A DNA stretch of 64,000 nt, from the NCBI RefSeq assembly GCF_003116095.1, contig NZ_LGRA01000008.1:731274-795273 (forward strand), written 5' to 3'. Origin of the DNA: Azospirillum sp. TSO35-2 (lineage in GTDB: Bacteria; Pseudomonadota; Alphaproteobacteria; Azospirillales; Azospirillaceae). Made by a program: the position numbers and the translations under genes. Shown here one piece after another: positions 52,514 to 61,559 of the stretch (position 1 is the stretch's first letter; each line of letters starts with the position of its first letter). The notes under the pieces were generated by a model. That model ran no database searches. It saw nothing but the letters and a program-made list of their open reading frames with translations, and was not told the origin of the DNA.

Positions 52514-53716
52514 ATGACTGTCCACTCGTCGCCGGCCCGCTCCGCCGCCCTCGCGCTTCGACTGCTCAGCCTTGCCTATTTCTGGATGGGGACCGGCGCG
52601 CTGGCGGTGGTGGGGGCGCTGCCGGTCATGGCCGGATCGCTGGGCCTGAGCGAGGGGGCGGTGGCCTTCCTGGTCTCGGCCTATTCGATCACCTTTGCGG
52701 TGGGCGCGCCGATCTTGCAGGTGATGGTCGGGCATCTGCCGCGTCGGACCCTGCTTCTGTGCGGGCTGTCGGTGATGGCGGTCAGCGCGGTGGGAACCGG
52801 ACTGGCGCCCAACTATCCGGTTCTGCTGGCGATGCGGGTGCTGGCGGCCCTGGGGGCTGCCGCGGTGGGGCCGGTGGCCTCAGCAATGGGCTCCGGTTTG
52901 GTACCGCCGAGCGACCAGGGCAGGGCGTTGGCGGTGGTGTTCAGCGGCATGACTGTTGCGCTGGTAATCGGGGTGCCGCTCTCCGCTTGGGGTGCGGCGG
53001 TGGCCGGCTGGCGGGTGCTGTTCGTCGCGATCGGAGTCTTGACCGCGTCTGCCGCCCTGCTGATCGGACTGCGCATCGCCGACCGCGTGTCGGGGCAGAG
53101 GGTGCGGCTCGGCCATTTGCTGGACGCTCTGCGCAGCCCGGCGATCGTCGGCGGGCTTGCGGTGATGGTGCTGGAAATGGCCGGGCTGTTCGCCACCTAC
53201 ACCCTGATCGCGCCGATCCTGCACGACCAGTACGGCGCCGATGCCGGGACCGTCTCGCTGGCACTGCTCGTCTACGGCGTGGCAGGGGTCGGCGGCAACC
53301 TGGTCGCCCGCCGGCTGGGCGACCGCTGGGCTGCCGAAACGCTGATCGCCGCCTCGCTCCTGGTGATGGCCGGGGCCTTCCTGGCGATGCGCCTGCTGCC
53401 CGGCCACATCGCGGCGGCGCTGGTGGTTCTGGTCGCCTGGGCGCTGGCCAGCGACGTCTTCATGCCGTCGCAGCAGCGGCGCATGGTCGAATTGGCGCCC
53501 GGTCTGCGCGGGCTGGTGCTGGCGCTGAATGCGTCGTGCATCTATGTCGGGATGGCGGCGGGCTCCTTCGTCGCCGGCAGCACCTCCTCGCTGTTCGGGC
53601 TGGAGGCGCTGCCCTATGCCTCGGTCCTGCTGATCCTCCTCGGGCTGGGGGCACTCGGCCGATCGCGCGGCGCGATGAAGAGGGAAGACGCCGCGGCGGA
53701 GGACGCTGGTGTATAA
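52514..53716 (+). CDS. MFS transporter, DHA1 (12-TM) family
   Basis: This 400-residue exporter has 12 hydrophobic segments. Motif A is recognisable as GAPILQVMVGHLPRRTLLLC, and RVLAALGAAAVGPVASAMGS holds motif B/C. The shape resembles AraJ or arabinose/chloramphenicol-type efflux proteins (PF07690). AGGAGATCGCC precedes ATG 52514. It is transcribed away from the LysR gene that likely regulates it. The substrate is unknown. Confidence 0.88.
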   Translation: MTVHSSPARSAALALRLLSLAYFWMGTGALAVVGALPVMAGSLGLSEGAVAFLVSAYSITFAVGAPILQVMVGHLPRRTLLLCGLSVMAVSAVGTGLAPNYPVLLAMRVLAALGAAAVGPVASAMGSGLVPPSDQGRALAVVFSGMTVALVIGVPLSAWGAAVAGWRVLFVAIGVLTASAALLIGLRIADRVSGQRVRLGHLLDALRSPAIVGGLAVMVLEMAGLFATYTLIAPILHDQYGADAGTVSLALLVYGVAGVGGNLVARRLGDRWAAETLIAASLLVMAGAFLAMRLLPGHIAAALVVLVAWALASDVFMPSQQRRMVELAPGLRGLVLALNASCIYVGMAAGSFVAGSTSSLFGLEALPYASVLLILLGLGALGRSRGAMKREDAAAEDAGV

Positions 53717-53799
53717 ACCGCCGAAGTTGACCGGTGCCAGGGTGTGAAACAGCGCGCGGCTGGAACCCTGTAATGTCCATTATCAGCAACGCCTTTCCG

Positions 53800-53994
53800 T
53801 GCCGATCGGCGTCAGAACCCCACGCCGATCGGCAGATCGCGCAGGCTCAGCTTGAGCCGGAGCCGGTTCAGCACCGAGCCGGTGCGCTCGTCGAAACCGC
53901 GCCCACACTCCCGGCAGCGGAAGCGGCGGTAGCCGTGGGCCGTCCAATCCGAACGCTCCGTCGTCGCGGTCGAAGAGCCGTGTGGACAGTGCAT
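53800..53994 (-). mobile_element. IS6-type transposase remnant (N-terminal), with palindromic junction
   Basis: On the minus strand ATG 53994 opens MHCPHGSSTATTERSDWTAH, GYRRFRCRECGRGFDERTGS, VLNR, then LRLKLSLRDLP. In intact IS6-family proteins about 15 residues stand between VLNR and LRYKLSLRDL, so the middle was lost in frame, and the sequence ends soon after. The end lies in a perfect 13-base inverted repeat, TGCCGATCGGCGT (53800-53812) and its complement (53822-53834). Confidence 0.65.
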
Positions 53995-54120
53995 CGATCA
54001 CCTCCGGAACCGAGGTGATCCTCTACGCCAGCCCCGCGCTGTCAAACACGCTGGCGCAAAGGCTGACAGAACCGCCAGGGCCACCTCCGGGGCAAGCGAT
54101 CCACCGCCCTCTCCCCGTGG
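53995..54120. other. Short gap before the glycan locus
   Basis: No gene seen. The IS6-like scar borders it on the left. Confidence 0.4.
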
Positions 54121-55104
54121 TCACCCGCGGCGGCCTCCCATCCGAGCCTGCCAATCCTGGCTGTAGATCGGTCCATGGCTGGCAAGCGGTGCAGTCCGGC
54201 CGGTTTCCAGATCGAGCACCGGCATGTCCGCGATCAGGGCGGCTCGATCCACTCCCCCCACATAAGACAGGCTCCCGTCCTCCGCCCGGGATTCCCGGAA
54301 AAGAGAGGGGCGTGCGCTCCGATCCCCGATCGACAGATGGGAGGTAAGCTCGGCACGGACGAAAAAGGCATTGTGGCCGGCCCCATTGCTGCCGACCAGC
54401 GCATAGCCCTTGCGTGCTGCCGCCTGCTCCAGCGCCCGGATCGAGGCGCCGAAATAAAGCCAGGAGGGGTGGGCGATGGAGCGTTGGAACGCGGGATCGT
54501 ATGGGATCGTCAATGCATGCACGTCACCCAGGACCGCATTGTATTCGCATATCACGATGTCCGGGCGAACCACGTCGACAGCATCGAAGACCCAATAGTC
54601 ATTGCCGTCGATATCGATGCTCAGCAGACCGATTTCGCCGCCATGGCCGCCGCGTGACAGCAGGTCGTTCACGTTTTCTTTCGTTATGAAAGCCGACTCT
54701 GCGGCCAGATCGTGTTTCCAATAAATCTCGTCGTTCCTGATCGTCTCGATATGCGTCACATTCGCATCAAGGACGAGTCCTCGCCAGTTCCGGTTGCGCA
54801 TCAGATAGCGCGTGTTGCTCTCCGTATAGTCCTGAACGCCGAACTCGATGAAGCTCTCGGAGCGGACCGGAAGGTTCTGGATCAGCCATTCGATGATGCC
54901 ATCCTCGCCGGTCTGCGAGAACACCGTGAACTCGACGTCGGACAGGTGGGGAATGCTCTTGCGCATGCGCAAGGACTCGCCCAGAGCGCGGGCGGTCAGA
55001 AGAAGCTGACGCTCTGCCGAACGCTGCTGCTGACGAAAATGGTCCCAGGCCAGGGCACGTCCGGCACGGAAAAGAGGAACCATCTCCTCCAGTTGAACAG
55101 ACAT
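54121..55104 (-). CDS. FkbM-like methyltransferase-fold protein
   Basis: This 327-residue protein contains TVFSQTGEDGIIEWLIQNLP, SFIEFGVQDYTESNTRYLMR and NWRGLVLDANVTHIETIRN, then IGLLSIDIDGNDYWVFDAVD, a pattern of FkbM-type or related SAM-dependent methyltransferases acting on glycans. The second acidic motif (DIDGND) is intact. It is the third gene of a minus-strand set after the TPR and radical SAM genes, 37 bases after the latter. The actual methyl acceptor is unknown. Confidence 0.75.
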   Translation of the reverse strand: MSVQLEEMVPLFRAGRALAWDHFRQQQRSAERQLLLTARALGESLRMRKSIPHLSDVEFTVFSQTGEDGIIEWLIQNLPVRSESFIEFGVQDYTESNTRYLMRNRNWRGLVLDANVTHIETIRNDEIYWKHDLAAESAFITKENVNDLLSRGGHGGEIGLLSIDIDGNDYWVFDAVDVVRPDIVICEYNAVLGDVHALTIPYDPAFQRSIAHPSWLYFGASIRALEQAAARKGYALVGSNGAGHNAFFVRAELTSHLSIGDRSARPSLFRESRAEDGSLSYVGGVDRAALIADMPVLDLETGRTAPLASHGPIYSQDWQARMGGRRG

Positions 55105-55141
55105 CGGCGGTGTCCTTTCTGCGTGTCGTGGCGGATGCGGG

Positions 55142-56065
55142 TCAGGCGCGAAGATAATCGCAATTGCGGCACAAAGGATTGGAGACGCGGTTGTCCAGGA
55201 ATTCCCGGCGCAGCGACCGCATCGGCGCGCCGTTCCAGATCTCCTTCAACGACTGCTGCGCCACATTGCCCAGGACATAACGCTTGTCATAGTCGTAGCA
55301 GCAGGGCACGACGTCGCCGTCCCAGGTGACGGTCAGCCGGCTCCATGGGAAGCGGCAGGTGACATGGTCCTGCTGCGGCGGCCGGTTGCCGGCAAGGACG
55401 TTCACGTCCGGCGCATTGCCGTCCCAGGTGACGAACTCCTTGGCAAAGAAGGCGTCGACGCCTTCCAGGTTCGACCAATAGTCCCGCTTCCGGGCGATGC
55501 TGTCCCCGTTCAGGCCGAAATCGATCATCGAGACGATGACCTGGACCTTGGATTTGAAGGACTTCTTCAGCTCCAGGAAATCGAGGAGGTTGCGGACCGA
55601 GGCGTCGTACGCGCCCGCAACGCCACGAATGCGCTCGAACGACGCATCGTCATGACCATCGATCGACAGATAGAGCTTGGCAGGGCGGGCGCGCAGCAGC
55701 GCCAACGCCGTCGGCCGTTTCAGCATCAGCGGGTTCAGCGAAAGGGCGGTGAACACGCCGCGCGCCGAGGCGTAGGCGACGAAGCGGTCGAAATCGGGAT
55801 GAACAAGGCTTTCGCCGAAATGATGCAGCCAGCAATCCGCCTGCGCTGCCTGTTTCGGGTTCTCCCGGACATAGTCGTCGATCACCTGGCGGAACAGGCC
55901 GAAGTCCATCAGCCCCTGCGGGCGCGTCATGTTGCCGGTGCGCGCGCACATGACGCATCTGAAGGGACAGCGGTTGGTCAGCTCGATGTTGAAGACCGAG
56001 AAAGGCGTGTCGAGAACCGTCGGGTCGGCCGGCGTCTCGGCAATCGGGGGGCGGAGTGTATCCAT
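55142..56065 (-). CDS. Radical SAM/SPASM-domain protein
   Basis: This 307-residue enzyme has the radical SAM cluster motif Cys33-Cys37-Cys40 (NRCPFRCVMCARTG). A C-terminal SPASM-like region (VTCRFPWSRLTVTWDGDVVP, then CCYDYDKRYVLGN and PLCRNCDYLRA) holds further cysteines for an auxiliary cluster. Such proteins in glycan loci modify sugars or peptides by radical chemistry. ATG 56065 lies two bases after the TPR gene stop and has no ribosome-binding site, so it is probably translated by coupling. The substrate is not predictable. Confidence 0.9.
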   Translation of the reverse strand: MDTLRPPIAETPADPTVLDTPFSVFNIELTNRCPFRCVMCARTGNMTRPQGLMDFGLFRQVIDDYVRENPKQAAQADCWLHHFGESLVHPDFDRFVAYASARGVFTALSLNPLMLKRPTALALLRARPAKLYLSIDGHDDASFERIRGVAGAYDASVRNLLDFLELKKSFKSKVQVIVSMIDFGLNGDSIARKRDYWSNLEGVDAFFAKEFVTWDGNAPDVNVLAGNRPPQQDHVTCRFPWSRLTVTWDGDVVPCCYDYDKRYVLGNVAQQSLKEIWNGAPMRSLRREFLDNRVSNPLCRNCDYLRA

Positions 56066-56067
56066 CG

Positions 56068-57318
56068 TCAAGTCGGCACGCCAACGCCGGCAACGCCGGG
56101 CGGGGCGTCGAACCCGACGGCGGCGAGCAGCGGAACCAGCGCCTGCCCGAGCGGTCCCAGCAGCCGCAGCGTGGCGGCGACCCATTGGGCCTCGTCCTTC
56201 ACCGCCGCGCCCACCAAACGGCGGGCTTCCTCCGCGGCGTCCAGCTCCAACAGCGCCCGCGCCCGCCCGAGGCGGGGCAAGGCAAGGCAGGCGAAGTCCC
56301 CGCGCTCGCCGTTGAAATCCTCCAACGCCGCCTGCGGCCGGTTCCAGGCAAGCCTGAGCATGCCGCGGAACACGCGCCCTCTGGCTGTATCGGGATCCTC
56401 CAGCCGGCCCCTGTCGAACGCTCGGGCGGCGGCACCGAGGTCTCCGGCACGGATTTGCACCAGCCCCCGGATCATGAGCGCCCAGCCCATATCGGGATTC
56501 TTCATGCGGACGGCGTCGCAGGCGGCCATCGCCTCGCGGAGCCGGCCGTCCAGCAGCAATGTCTGTGCGATCATCAGGCCGGCCCACCATCGCAGATCGT
56601 GCCCGCTCTCCCAAACGCGCCGGTAGGCCGCCAATGCGGCTTCGGTTTCGAAGCGCAGTCGGTGATATTGGCCAAGCACATACCAGGACGGCATCCGGTC
56701 CGGCGCCAGGATGATCGCGGCCGCCAGCTCCCGTCTCGCTTCGTCCTGCCGGTTCAGCAGAAGCAGGGAAAAGCCCCGCTGATGGTGAAGGCCATAGCGG
56801 TCCCGCGCGTAGGGCGCCGCAAGGTTGCACCAGCGCAATGCCTCGTCATGACGGTCGCGGAGTTGACCGGCCAGTTCGATGATGAGGTCGGGCAGACGAG
56901 CGGCGGCGGTGTGCGGGCTGGCGGCAAGCGCATGAGCGACGAGAGCGAGCGCATCGTCGCTCATTCCGCCGTTCCTGGCGGCCTCCGCCTCATCGACCAG
57001 CGCCCGCGCCACGGCATCCGGGTCGCCGCCATGCGCCAGGACGGATCGCGCACGCTCCAGGTCGCCGGCCTCCCGCAACAGGCGGTTCAGGCGCAGCACG
57101 GATGCGTAACGCCCCGGATCCACCGCGACCGCAAGCTCGAACGCCTTCACGGCGGCACAGCGGTCTCCCGAAGCCTCAAGCGCCAGACCTATCTGGTGAT
57201 AGTAATGGGATTGGGTGGAGCGGCGGATCTCCTCCCGCCAGTCCCTGACGGCGATCCGGTCGAATTCCCTCTCCTCCTCAGCGAAGGCATTCGGGAATGA
57301 CGATGCCGGTCGGATCAT
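56068..57318 (-). CDS. TPR-repeat protein
   Basis: This 416-residue protein is built of tetratricopeptide-like helix pairs (YYHQIGLALEASGDRCAAVK, YGLHHQRGFSLLLLNRQDEA, MPSWYVLGQYHRLRFETEAA). It is probably a scaffold for partners of the glycan locus. I placed the start at ATG 57318 (GAGG before it) rather than ATG 57348, which lacks such a site. It is the first gene of the TPR-radical SAM-FkbM set. The region upstream is AT-rich and should hold the promoter. Confidence 0.82.
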   Translation of the reverse strand: MIRPASSFPNAFAEEEREFDRIAVRDWREEIRRSTQSHYYHQIGLALEASGDRCAAVKAFELAVAVDPGRYASVLRLNRLLREAGDLERARSVLAHGGDPDAVARALVDEAEAARNGGMSDDALALVAHALAASPHTAAARLPDLIIELAGQLRDRHDEALRWCNLAAPYARDRYGLHHQRGFSLLLLNRQDEARRELAAAIILAPDRMPSWYVLGQYHRLRFETEAALAAYRRVWESGHDLRWWAGLMIAQTLLLDGRLREAMAACDAVRMKNPDMGWALMIRGLVQIRAGDLGAAARAFDRGRLEDPDTARGRVFRGMLRLAWNRPQAALEDFNGERGDFACLALPRLGRARALLELDAAEEARRLVGAAVKDEAQWVAATLRLLGPLGQALVPLLAAVGFDAPPGVAGVGVPT

Positions 57319-57612
57319 CCGCGTCCTCGTCCCCCGCCGCCGCAACATTAGACACCGAATGCTGATCAGTATAACAATTCTAATACATCAAAGCAATTAT
57401 CCTGCCCAATCAAAGTGTCGGAAACCACAACTGGCGGCGTTTTTCATGCTGAGAATTCAGAAACGTGAGGTTGTAGGCGTGCGAGCCATCATGGGAGCTG
57501 AACCACGACTCTGCAAACCCGGAGGGTGTTGCGTATCCGGCCTTTCTGATCTTGCCGGTGACGGGGTGGGTTGCGGGGTGGGTTGGGGTGCGATGCGGGG
57601 AGACGTCGATCC
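57319..57612. other. AT-rich promoter region and G-rich run between divergent genes
   Basis: The left part (57349-57410) is unusually AT-rich for this genome and probably holds promoters for the TPR set and for the sulfotransferase. On the plus strand, 57563-57588 has five runs of three or four G with short loops, which could form a G-quadruplex, 25-50 bases before the sulfotransferase start. No gene is present. Confidence 0.45.
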
Positions 57613-58422
57613 ATGCGGGACTTGATCAGTCTTTCGGCCTTCCCGAAGTCGGGAGTCACCTATCTCGGGTTCCTGATGTTTCACTGCCTGTTCGGCGACG
57701 CGGCCGCGATCGGCGACCTCGAAAAGAAATACGTGATCGACATTCACGCATGGCCGGCGATGCCGTTCGCCGTGCCGGAGGGGCCCCGGATCGTCAAGTC
57801 GCATTTCCCGTTCGGACCGGACCGACCCTGCGTCGGGCGGACGGCCAAGGCGGTGTATCTTATCCGTCACCCCGTCGACGTCATGATGTCGGCATGGGAT
57901 TACCGCCGGTTCCTGAACCCCGACGACGGGGAAGGCGGCCCGGCCGATGGCCCTGCGTTCCGTCAATTCGTCCATGGCTGGCTGACGACCGGCGGGGCGG
58001 AGTTCGAGGTCGCCGGCCCCTGGCTCCAGCATGTCCGCTCCTGGCTGGACCAGCGCGAGATCCCGGTGCATCTCGTCACCTACGCCGATCTGGTCGATCA
58101 CCCCGACCGCGAACTGGCGGCCATCCTGCGCTTCCTCGACCTGCCGGTTCCGGTGGACCGGCAGGCAATGGCGGTGGAACGCAGCAGGATGGCGGCGATG
58201 GCCGCGCTGGAGGCGGAGGAGGTCCGCAACCGGCGTGACGGCGTTTTCTACCGGCCGGAACTCGCGCGCAGCTATGAAGGCCGTCGCCGCTTCATCAACA
58301 AAGGCCATCGCGACTGCTATGCCACCCTGCTGACCGATGAGGAGCGGGCGTTGGCCGACCGGACCTTCGGTGCCGAGCTGTCGGCCTACTTCCCCGGCAG
58401 CGCCGGTGCGTCGGCGCGCTGA
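57613..58422 (+). CDS. Sulfotransferase-domain protein
   Basis: This 269-residue PAPS-dependent sulfotransferase has the 5'-phosphosulfate loop near its start (SAFPKSGVTYLGFLM, Lys12) and the 3'-phosphate motif VYLIRHPVDVMMSAWDY near 78-94. Both anchor PAPS. It would add sulfate to a glycan or lipid. ATG 57613 follows GGGGAGA. It is the only plus-strand gene in the locus and converges on the methyltransferase gene with six bases between stops. An unmarked sulfated surface sugar is a reasonable product. Confidence 0.88.
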   Translation: MRDLISLSAFPKSGVTYLGFLMFHCLFGDAAAIGDLEKKYVIDIHAWPAMPFAVPEGPRIVKSHFPFGPDRPCVGRTAKAVYLIRHPVDVMMSAWDYRRFLNPDDGEGGPADGPAFRQFVHGWLTTGGAEFEVAGPWLQHVRSWLDQREIPVHLVTYADLVDHPDRELAAILRFLDLPVPVDRQAMAVERSRMAAMAALEAEEVRNRRDGVFYRPELARSYEGRRRFINKGHRDCYATLLTDEERALADRTFGAELSAYFPGSAGASAR

Positions 58423-58428
58423 CCGGCG

Positions 58429-59211
58429 TCACGGCAGGGCTCGTGCGATGCCGATCACGGTCCATGTGGTCTCGTCCGGCTCGCGGCCGATGTCCGGGAA
58501 GGCGCGGAGCGCCTCCAGCCGGAAGCCGCAGGCGGCAAGCGCCAGGTCGAGTTCCCGGTCGAAGAAGAAGCGCATGGCATGCGTCTCCCGATCCTCGCCG
58601 ACAACCCGGTCCCCCGCGAGCCTGAGCACATGGAAATCGATCCGACAAATCTGGGCACGGATGTCGAGTTCCGACCGCGTGGTTCTGAAAATCCGCTCGT
58701 CCGCATGGGAAATCGACCGCACCCGATCTCCCGGCCGCTGGGCGAGGACGGCGGGGCCGTACCAGATGTCGAAAAGAAAAAGGCCGGACAGCGGCAGATG
58801 GCGGCGGACCGAGGCCAGGGTGGCCAGCAGCGCGTCGTCGTCATGCTGGTAGCCAAGCACGGCGAACATCATGATCGCGGCGTCAAAGACCCGGCCGAGG
58901 CGAAGCGTCCGGACATCGGCCTCGATGAAGTCGGGCGCGGCAACCGCCGCTGCGGCCATCCCCGCCGACTTCTCGCGGGCGCGGGCGAGCATGGCCGGGG
59001 AACGGTCCACCCCCGTCACACGCAGCCCACGCGCCGCCAACGGCAGGGCGTGCCCGCCGGTCCCGCATCCAAGGTCCAGGACGCTCGCGACGGGGCTGTC
59101 CGCATGCATGGCGAGCAGATGCGCGATCAGGTCGCTTTCACCCCCGTAATCCTTTTCGCCATACAGCGCGTCATAGACCGCGGCGTAGGCCGGTCCGAAA
59201 ATCCCGCTCAT
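58429..59211 (-). CDS. Class I SAM-dependent methyltransferase
   Basis: This 260-residue methyltransferase has the SAM motif VASVLDLGCGTGGHALPLAA near 41-60, GVDRSPAMLARARE and the acidic loop FDAAIMMFAVLGYQHDDDAL. Its start overlaps the stop of the DegT aminotransferase gene (ATGA), so it probably N- or C-methylates the amino sugar made by that enzyme, an inference. Confidence 0.9.
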   Translation of the reverse strand: MSGIFGPAYAAVYDALYGEKDYGGESDLIAHLLAMHADSPVASVLDLGCGTGGHALPLAARGLRVTGVDRSPAMLARAREKSAGMAAAAVAAPDFIEADVRTLRLGRVFDAAIMMFAVLGYQHDDDALLATLASVRRHLPLSGLFLFDIWYGPAVLAQRPGDRVRSISHADERIFRTTRSELDIRAQICRIDFHVLRLAGDRVVGEDRETHAMRFFFDRELDLALAACGFRLEALRAFPDIGREPDETTWTVIGIARALP

Positions 59212-60311
59212 GCCAGCACCCTCCGCACCGCATCGGCGGCCAGTTCCAGCTCGGCGTCGGACAGGGCGAGGCCGGACGGCAGGTACAACGCCCGCCGCGC
59301 CAGCCGTTCCGCCACCGGATGGCGCTCCCCCCGGAACAGGCCGCGCTCCAGCAGGGCGGGCTGTTCATGCATGCCGAGGAAGAAGGGGCGACTGTCCACC
59401 CCCAGGTCGCGCAGGCGGACCGCGCATTCGGCCGCGTCGAACGGCACATCGTCGTCCAGCACGATCCCGTACATCCAGTACACGCTGCGCGCCCAGGGCC
59501 GCTCGACCGGAAGCGCGAGCGGCAATCCGGCCAGCCGCACGCCATACTGCGCGGCGATGCGACGCTTGCGGGCGATATGGTCCCCGATGCGCTCGACCTG
59601 GGCCAGACCGACGGCGGCCTGGAGATTGGTCAGTCGGACATTGACTCCCAGCTCGGTGTGAAGGAAGCGCCGGTCGCGGCGGAAACACAGGTTCCGCAGC
59701 GAGCGCAGCCGGTCGGCGAGGATCGCATCGTCGGTGGTGACCATGCCGCCTTCGCCGGTGGTGACGATCTTGTTGGCGTAGAAGCTGAAGCAGCCGAGCG
59801 TCCCCAGCCCGCCGCAGCGGCGTCCGCGGTATTCGGCGCCGTGCGCCTCGGCGGCGTCCTCGACGATGTGCAGCCCGTGCCGCTCCGCCAGCTCCCACAG
59901 GGGGGCCATGTCGCAGGGATGGCCGAAGAGATGCACCGGCATGATGGCGCGCGTGCGCGGCGTGATCTTCGCCGCGACCTGATCGGGGTCGAGGCACCAG
60001 GTTTCAGCGTCGCTGTCGACCAGGACGGGAACGCAGCCGGCCTCGAGGATCGCCACCGCGCAGGAGATGATCGTGCAGCTCGGCAGGATGACCTCCGACC
60101 CGGGTTCCAGATCGAGCGCGCGCATGGCGAGCTGGAGGGCGGCGGTGCCGTTCGACACGGCCACGCCATGCGCCGTGCCGCAATGCTCCGCCCAGCGGCG
60201 CTCGAATTCCGCGATGAACCTCCCTTCCGAAGAGATCCAGCCGGTCTCGACGGCTTCGCGGACGTACTCCAGTTCCTTGCCGTCCAGCAACGGCTCGCTC
60301 ACGACGATCAC
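59208..60311 (-). CDS. DegT/DnrJ/EryC1/StrS-family aminotransferase (sugar)
   Basis: This 367-residue PLP enzyme converts a keto-sugar nucleotide to an amino sugar. Visible are AVSNGTAALQLAMRAL, IVEDAAEAHGAEYRG with Asp152 (ring nitrogen) and the PLP Lys181 in CFSFYANKIVTTGEGG. The start is GTG 60311, eight bases after a near-perfect AAGGAGG; an upstream in-frame ATG at 60368 has none. It lies 31 bases after the cupin gene and four-base-overlaps the methyltransferase gene, one translational chain. Confidence 0.93.
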   Translation of the reverse strand: MIVVSEPLLDGKELEYVREAVETGWISSEGRFIAEFERRWAEHCGTAHGVAVSNGTAALQLAMRALDLEPGSEVILPSCTIISCAVAILEAGCVPVLVDSDAETWCLDPDQVAAKITPRTRAIMPVHLFGHPCDMAPLWELAERHGLHIVEDAAEAHGAEYRGRRCGGLGTLGCFSFYANKIVTTGEGGMVTTDDAILADRLRSLRNLCFRRDRRFLHTELGVNVRLTNLQAAVGLAQVERIGDHIARKRRIAAQYGVRLAGLPLALPVERPWARSVYWMYGIVLDDDVPFDAAECAVRLRDLGVDSRPFFLGMHEQPALLERGLFRGERHPVAERLARRALYLPSGLALSDAELELAADAVRRVLA

Positions 60312-60342
60312 GGAGGCCCTCCTTTCCACCGGCCGGCGGTGC

Positions 60343-60801
60343 TCACTGTCCGTTGCGGTCCGGGGCACGATCCGGGGCCATCACGATCCGCTCGGGTTCG
60401 GCGCCGTCGAAGCAGCTCTTGTCGGCGGCACCGGCGAAGGGCCCCTGCTTGACCTCGACCATCTCGACCTCCTCGATCACCTGGAAACCGTGCCCGCCCG
60501 ACGCGAGAAGGATGACGTCGCCGGCCTGCAGAAGCCGGCTGTGCAGATAGGTCCGGCCGCCGTCGTAGAAGTCGACCCGCAGAATCCCGCGCCGGATCAG
60601 CAGGACCTCCTGGGTGTAATCGACCTCCCGATGCACCGGGTTGTGAAGATGCGGCGCGATCGTTTTTCCCGCGGGGTGGCGCATGAACGCCAGCTGCTGC
60701 GAAAAGCTGGACGGCGTGAAGAAGGTGATGCCGGGCTCGCGGAATTCCGCACGGACGATGATCGCCAGGGTGCGGCCGTCATGGTCGATGGTCTCGATCA
60801 T
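60343..60801 (-). CDS. Cupin-fold protein of the glycan locus
   Basis: This 152-residue protein has a cupin core: PAGKTIAPHLHNPVHREVDY with metal-type histidines, TQEVLLIRRGILRVDFYDGG and LQAGDVILLASGGHGFQVIE. It is shorter than FdtA-type ketoisomerases and lacks their typical start. It probably acts on a sugar intermediate or binds one. ATG 60801 overlaps the upstream methyltransferase stop (ATGA). Its stop is 31 bases before the DegT start. Confidence 0.8.
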   Translation of the reverse strand: MIETIDHDGRTLAIIVRAEFREPGITFFTPSSFSQQLAFMRHPAGKTIAPHLHNPVHREVDYTQEVLLIRRGILRVDFYDGGRTYLHSRLLQAGDVILLASGGHGFQVIEEVEMVEVKQGPFAGAADKSCFDGAEPERIVMAPDRAPDRNGQ

Positions 60802-61559
60802 AACGATGGCATCCGGGATGGGACGGGGCGGCGGGACAGCAGCATGCCGATGAACGACACCTCGCTGCCGTCGTCCAGCCCGTGCCGTCCGTCGAATCCG
60901 TCGGTCCAGCGCATGACGGTGCCGTGCGTGGCGTCGATGATGCGACGCCAACGCTCCTCGGAAAAACACCAGTGCGGCACCGACACCCCGGCCTGGAGAA
61001 GCCCCAGATCCTGCACCGTGCAAAGGTCGGCGGTTGCAGGCGCCGCCGCCTGCCGGACGGGAAAGCGGTTCATCACCATGTGGCGGTGCGGCCGGCGCGC
61101 CAGCCGGGCGAAGGCCGCTTCCGGATCGGCCAGATATTGCAGCACGCCCGAGACCAGGATCAGGTCGTGCTCCCGGTCCTCCAGCGCGTCCAGCGAGTCA
61201 TGGAAGCGCAAGCCGTCGCCGGCGAACCGTTCATTGCCGGCCTGGGCCAGGGCCGGGGTTTCCACCACGTCCCAGTCCAGCCGAACGGCCTCCCCCAGGA
61301 TGGCGGACAGCACGGCATGCCCGTTTCCCAGCCCGCCGCCGAAGTCGCAGACGCTCAGCCGGCCGTCGAAGCCTCCCCCGCGCATCGCTCCGGACAGAAG
61401 CGCCGCGGCAAGCTGCTGGAACAGGGGCGTGAGAACCCCGTCCCAACGGAAGGCCGACCGCGCCTCCACCAGCCTCGCCACCACCCGCGGGTCGTCGTAG
61501 GTCTGGGTCCCCGGCTGGGCGGCGGCATGGTCGCTGTAAAGGCCGCTGAACAGGCCCAT
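60798..61559 (-). CDS. TIGR04325-like methyltransferase
   Basis: This 253-residue protein has a SAM-type motif VCDFGGGLGNGHAVLSAILG near 68-87 and the acidic pocket WDVVETPALAQAGNERF. The motif GTQTYDDPRV near the start resembles TIGR04325 family proteins of polysaccharide clusters. ATG 61559 overlaps the glycosyltransferase stop (TGATG), with GGGGAGCGGGG before it; an ATG at 61589 would add 10 residues. Confidence 0.82.
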   Translation of the reverse strand: MGLFSGLYSDHAAAQPGTQTYDDPRVVARLVEARSAFRWDGVLTPLFQQLAAALLSGAMRGGGFDGRLSVCDFGGGLGNGHAVLSAILGEAVRLDWDVVETPALAQAGNERFAGDGLRFHDSLDALEDREHDLILVSGVLQYLADPEAAFARLARRPHRHMVMNRFPVRQAAAPATADLCTVQDLGLLQAGVSVPHWCFSEERWRRIIDATHGTVMRWTDGFDGRHGLDDGSEVSFIGMLLSRRPVPSRMPSL

